From assembly GCA_009785705.1 (NCBI GenBank), contig WQVS01000006.1, forward strand, positions 1 through 24,351: a stretch of 24,351 nt of DNA, in the 5' to 3' direction. The stretch's first letter is position 1. Each line of letters starts with the position of its first letter. Below are positions 21,432 to 24,351 of the stretch, piece by piece. The position numbers were made by a program, and so were the translations under genes. The DNA is from Coriobacteriia bacterium. Lineage in GTDB: Bacteria; Actinomycetota; Coriobacteriia; WRKU01; WQUG01. Below the pieces are notes generated by a model. The model was not told where the DNA came from, did no database searches, and saw only the letters and a list, made by a program, of their open reading frames with translations.

Positions 21432-22496
21432 ATGACTTCAGCCAGCGAAAACAGAGAGGCTTCACTTAAGCCCGTGATGATTACGGGTGCAAGTAGCGGT
21501 ATCGGGCTTGAGCTGACACGTCACTATGCACGCATGGGTAAACCTCTTATGCTGATTGCACGCAATGAGGAGCGCTTAGCGACAACTGCTGCCGACCTAG
21601 CAGGACTCAACCCGCTCTATGCGAAGAACCCTCAGCTCATCTCAACAGTCTCTCTGGACGTTGCTGACGATGAGGCCGTAAGGCAGCAACTAACACAGCT
21701 TGTTCAATCACAGGGTGCACCAGACATTCTTATAAACGCAGCAGGTGTTGTAAACGTGGGACGTTTCTTGGAAATGGACACTGACTACTTCAATGACAAC
21801 CTAAAGATTGACCTTGATGGTACAGTCAATGTTTGTCGTGTTATTGCGCCCCATATGGTAGATGCTGGCAGTGGGCACATCGTAAACATTGCTTCGGTTG
21901 CTGGCTACTTAGGGATTTATGGATATACGGGCTACTCTGCTGCTAAGTTTGCAGTTATGGGCTTTTCGGAAGCTCTGCGCTTTGAGATGAAACCTCGTGG
22001 CGTTACAGTAAGTGTTGTGTGCCCACCTGATACAAAAACTCCTGGGCTTGAGGCAGAGCGCGCCGCACGTCCTGCTGAGACTGAAGCTATCGCAGGTGGC
22101 ATTGCTGCCCTAGATCCTCAACTTGTTGCACGCAAGATTATTAAAGGAATAGATTCAAAGCGCTTCTACATTATTGTGGGGGCTACTTCAAAATTTTACT
22201 TTAGACTAAAAGGACTATTGCCCGAAATCTTCTTTGCCATTGTAGATTCCCAGATTAAAGGGGTGTCTCGCAAGGCAGAAAAAACTGGTCATCTGCAAAG
22301 CAAGTCTTTGCATGACATATCATCCCCCTCGGCCTGCTTACCTGAACAGAACGCATCAAACCGAGGGGGATACAGCTCTATTTTCGATTCTCCTGATAGA
22401 GCAAAAAGCACGATAAAGGTGTCCACTTTCGCTTGCAGCGAAACGAAGGCAAGAACAGCAATGACATCCGCTGTGCTAGGGTCGCGACAGGGGTAA
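21432..22496 (+). CDS. Short-chain dehydrogenase, 3-ketodihydrosphingosine-reductase-like
   Basis: A 354-residue NAD(P)-dependent SDR. The cofactor motif is TGASSGIG (18-25), the NAAG motif is at 102-105, and the catalytic set is S155 with YSAAK (Y168, K172). The PPDTKTPG block (198-205) and the PAETEAIAGGIAALDP stretch after it resemble eukaryotic-type 3-ketodihydrosphingosine reductases; the true substrate is unknown and no serine palmitoyltransferase is nearby. The ATG at 21432 follows the previous stop by one base; TTTGGAG is about 14 nt away. Homologous sequence seems to end near residue 280. The last ~75 residues are Ser-rich, look non-conserved, and overlap a run of hairpins before hemA. 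Confidence 0.8.
   Translation: MTSASENREASLKPVMITGASSGIGLELTRHYARMGKPLMLIARNEERLATTAADLAGLNPLYAKNPQLISTVSLDVADDEAVRQQLTQLVQSQGAPDILINAAGVVNVGRFLEMDTDYFNDNLKIDLDGTVNVCRVIAPHMVDAGSGHIVNIASVAGYLGIYGYTGYSAAKFAVMGFSEALRFEMKPRGVTVSVVCPPDTKTPGLEAERAARPAETEAIAGGIAALDPQLVARKIIKGIDSKRFYIIVGATSKFYFRLKGLLPEIFFAIVDSQIKGVSRKAEKTGHLQSKSLHDISSPSACLPEQNASNRGGYSSIFDSPDRAKSTIKVSTFACSETKARTAMTSAVLGSRQG
22288..22488 (+). promoter_or_regulatory. Series of hairpins before hemA, putative leader RNA
   Basis: Five stem-loops follow each other: 22288-22316 (GTCAT and GCAAAG with their complements, 11 bp plus a 2-nt bulge), 22322-22371 (perfect 11 bp, ATCCCCCTCGG with its complement, 28-nt loop), 22375-22402 (7 bp, GCTCTAT/ATAGAGC), 22427-22443 (7 bp, TTTCGCT/AGCGAAA, 3-nt loop) and 22455-22474 (5 bp). 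A GTCGCGAC palindrome is at 22481-22488. They lie in the 3' end of the dehydrogenase ORF and end just before the hemA ribosome-binding site. No known riboswitch class is recognised. Confidence 0.5.
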
Positions 22497-22504
22497 ATGT
22501 TCGT

Positions 22505-23839
22505 ATGCAACTAGTACTGATAGGGCTTAGTCACAAGACAGCACCCGTTGAGGTGCGTGAGTCGCTTGCTTTAACAGTAGATGATCAGAAGGCAATTCTG
22601 GATCGCTGTATAAATGATGACCGCCTAAACGAGGCAGTCATTGTTTCAACCTGCAATCGCAGTGAATTTTACTTCGTTACGCGTCTCGACTGTGACCCAA
22701 AGCAATTGTTCTCAGATGTCGTCTTAGACTATCTAGTTCATTCGCGTACAGATATTGCTGACTACCTATACCTTCAACAGGGCGAGGCAGCAGTGGAGCA
22801 CCTTTTCAAGGTAGCAGCATCACTCGATTCAATGGTAGTTGGGGAAGCCCAAATCTTAGGCCAACTAAAGGATGCTTATGACCTTGCCTTTGAGCAGGGA
22901 GCCACAGCACGTGTGCTCAATAAGCTGTTCCGCCTCTCCTTTGAAACGGGCAAGCGTGTTCGAAGCGAAACTAATATCGGCAGCAGTGCCGTATCTATAT
23001 CTTACGCAGCCGTTGAACTGGCAAAACGCGTTTTCGACAAGCTAGAGGGCAGACGCGTCCTATTGTTGGGTGCGGGCGAGATGTCAGAATTGACGGCGCT
23101 ACACCTGCAGGCAAACGGGGCCAGTGAAGTAGTTGTGGCCAACAGAACTCTTGCTCGCGCAGAAGAACTGGCAGAAAAGTTCAAAGGACGTGCAGTAGAG
23201 TTTGACCAGCGCTACGAAACCTTGCGAAGCACAGACATTGTTGTTTCGGCAACTGCAGCTACTGAATACGTCATTACCAAAGAGGAACTTTCAAGTGTGG
23301 TATCGCGTCGTCGCGACCCACTCTTTTTCTTTGATATTGCAGTGCCGCGTGACATAGATCCGCACTGTGCTGACTTCCGTAATGTTTATGTCTACGATGT
23401 CGATGCTCTAGATGGAATTGTAGAATCAAATAAAGCAGAGCGCATGGTCGAGGCAGCAAAAGCAGAAGTTATCATTCAAGAAGAAATCACAAACTTTGAA
23501 AAATGGCTTGAGCTAATGGAGGTAGAGCCGACTATCGCTGCACTACGCGAAAAGGCGGAGGGACTACGTCAGGCAGAGCTCGCACGCGCCTACAAGCGAC
23601 TGGGCAACCTGAGCTCCTCTGAACGCGACACTGTGGACAAGCTCACCCGTTCAATCATCAATAAGATGCTGCATGACCCAACGATGAAGCTGCGCGAAGC
23701 AAGCGGTGGACGTAGGGGAGTAGCAGCAATCGAAACAGCACGCTACTTATATGGACTAGAAGAAGAACAAGACGCGCAAAAGGGCTTCAGACTGATTAGA
23801 AGCCTACTAGGAAAACGACCCAGCAGTGCATCCGAATAG
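22505..23839 (+). CDS. hemA: Glutamyl-tRNA reductase
   Basis: A 444-residue enzyme that reduces glutamyl-tRNA to glutamate-1-semialdehyde, the first committed step of C5-pathway tetrapyrrole synthesis. The catalytic Cys is C50 in VSTCNRSEF; other blocks are LIGLSHKTAPVEVRE, AASLDSMVVGEAQILGQ, ETNIGSSAVSISYAAVE, and the NADPH-binding VLLLGAGEMSELTA. The helical dimerisation domain forms the C-terminal ~110 residues. The ATG at 22505 matches the family's start; AGGGG lies about 11 nt upstream. The longer ORF from 22433 runs through the hairpin region and is rejected. hemC follows after 8 nt. Confidence 0.95.
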   Translation: MQLVLIGLSHKTAPVEVRESLALTVDDQKAILDRCINDDRLNEAVIVSTCNRSEFYFVTRLDCDPKQLFSDVVLDYLVHSRTDIADYLYLQQGEAAVEHLFKVAASLDSMVVGEAQILGQLKDAYDLAFEQGATARVLNKLFRLSFETGKRVRSETNIGSSAVSISYAAVELAKRVFDKLEGRRVLLLGAGEMSELTALHLQANGASEVVVANRTLARAEELAEKFKGRAVEFDQRYETLRSTDIVVSATAATEYVITKEELSSVVSRRRDPLFFFDIAVPRDIDPHCADFRNVYVYDVDALDGIVESNKAERMVEAAKAEVIIQEEITNFEKWLELMEVEPTIAALREKAEGLRQAELARAYKRLGNLSSSERDTVDKLTRSIINKMLHDPTMKLREASGGRRGVAAIETARYLYGLEEEQDAQKGFRLIRSLLGKRPSSASE

Positions 23840-23847
23840 GAGATAAG

Positions 23848-24351
23848 ATGAGCAGAGAAAAATTAGTAATCGGAACACGCGGCAGTCAGCTTGCCTTATG
23901 GCAGGCAAACTATATTAAAGGACTTATCGAGGCAATCGTTGATATTCCTGTTGAAATCAAAACCATCAAGACTACTGGTGATAAGATTTTGGATGTGCCC
24001 CTGGCAAAGGTGGGCGGCAAGGGTCTCTTTACTAAAGAACTTGAAGTAGAGCTTATGGCGGGTACCGTTGACCTCTGTGTTCATTCGATGAAGGATGTTC
24101 CGACTGACCTGCCTGAAGGTCTGGTTATGGCAGGCATTCCTGCGCGTGAAGATGCTCGCGACATCATGATTTCGCACTCAGGAGCAGGCTTTAATGAGCT
24201 TCCTCAAGGTGCGCGCGTGGGTACAAGTTCTCTTAGGCGCATTGCTCATGTGCGTAGCCTGCGTCCCGACATTGAAATAGTAGACGTACGCGGGAACTTG
24301 GATACACGTATGCGCAAAGCAGAGGACGGCGAATTGGACGCCGTCATCTTA
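23848..24351 (+). CDS. hemC: Hydroxymethylbilane synthase (porphobilinogen deaminase), 5' part
   Basis: The first 168 residues; the frame is open to the right edge. AGGAG lies 6 nt before the ATG. The N terminus reads KLVIGTRGSQLALWQAN, followed by TTGDK, GGKGLFTKELE and the catalytic-Asp block DLCVHSMKDVPTDLPEG (D83), then VGTSSLRR and VDVRGNLDTR, the substrate-binding Arg region. It condenses four porphobilinogens into hydroxymethylbilane. The Cys that carries the dipyrromethane cofactor lies beyond the window. Co-transcribed with hemA, as in many bacteria. Confidence 0.95.
   Translation, partial: MSREKLVIGTRGSQLALWQANYIKGLIEAIVDIPVEIKTIKTTGDKILDVPLAKVGGKGLFTKELEVELMAGTVDLCVHSMKDVPTDLPEGLVMAGIPAREDARDIMISHSGAGFNELPQGARVGTSSLRRIAHVRSLRPDIEIVDVRGNLDTRMRKAEDGELDAVIL

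Noticed and set aside
22433..22504. 24-residue N-terminal extension of HemA
   Set aside because: Family members begin at the ATG at 22505, and the extra codons run through hairpins with no conserved residues.
22289..22510. 73-residue minus-strand ORF across the hemA leader
   Set aside because: Its reading frame is a by-product of the hairpin region and carries no recognisable motif.

Overview
The window reads as a mid-GC actinobacterial chromosome, most likely a member of the Coriobacteriia (Eggerthellaceae-like). The reasons are a SepF division protein beside YggS and ProC, frequent GTG/TTG starts, a complete PstSCAB-PhoU set, acetate-forming Pta-AckA, and a full cytochrome c maturation cluster in an organism with fermentative traits. 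Taxonomy is inference from gene content only; no rRNA or tRNA gene is present. Every recognised gene is on the + strand.

Layout. (1) 1-1075 is a small AT-rich accessory edge: the 3' end of a sortase-anchored surface protein, an imperfect tandem repeat, a strong terminator, and a Phd-type antitoxin / PIN-domain toxin pair. (2) 1122-6884 holds housekeeping genes: RNase D, both exonuclease VII subunits (overlapping ORFs), a HIT-family hydrolase, and pta-ackA, closed by a strong terminator. (3) 6885-12109 is the phosphate regulon: a promoter region with a long hairpin and a TTWACA pair at 11-bp pitch, then pstS-pstC-pstA-pstB, a 404-nt gap rich in inverted repeats, and phoU with its own -10 box. 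(4) 12205-14480 carries yggS, sepF and proC. (5) 14617-21430 is a System I cytochrome c maturation operon in the order ccmE-ccmF-ccmA-ccmB-ccmC-ccmD-ccmD-like-HemX/CcsA-like. (6) 21432-24351 has a short-chain dehydrogenase resembling 3-ketodihydrosphingosine reductases, then hemA and the start of hemC, which runs off the right edge.

The most unusual part is the right third. CcmE carries the CxxxY haem-binding motif (Cys instead of His), the hallmark of the variant System I described in archaea and some bacteria that lacks CcmH; no CcmH or CcmG is seen here. This CcmE also seems to hold a second OB-like domain without a haem ligand. Two adjacent single-span proteins align without gaps and look like duplicated CcmD. 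CcmC and the HemX/CcsA-like protein have eroded tryptophan-rich (WWD) signatures, while CcmF keeps its own. The operon runs directly towards hemA-hemC, the first steps of tetrapyrrole synthesis, so haem supply and haem attachment appear physically linked. Between them, the last ~75 codons of the dehydrogenase ORF fold into at least four consecutive hairpins, which looks more like a structured hemA leader RNA than a protein domain.
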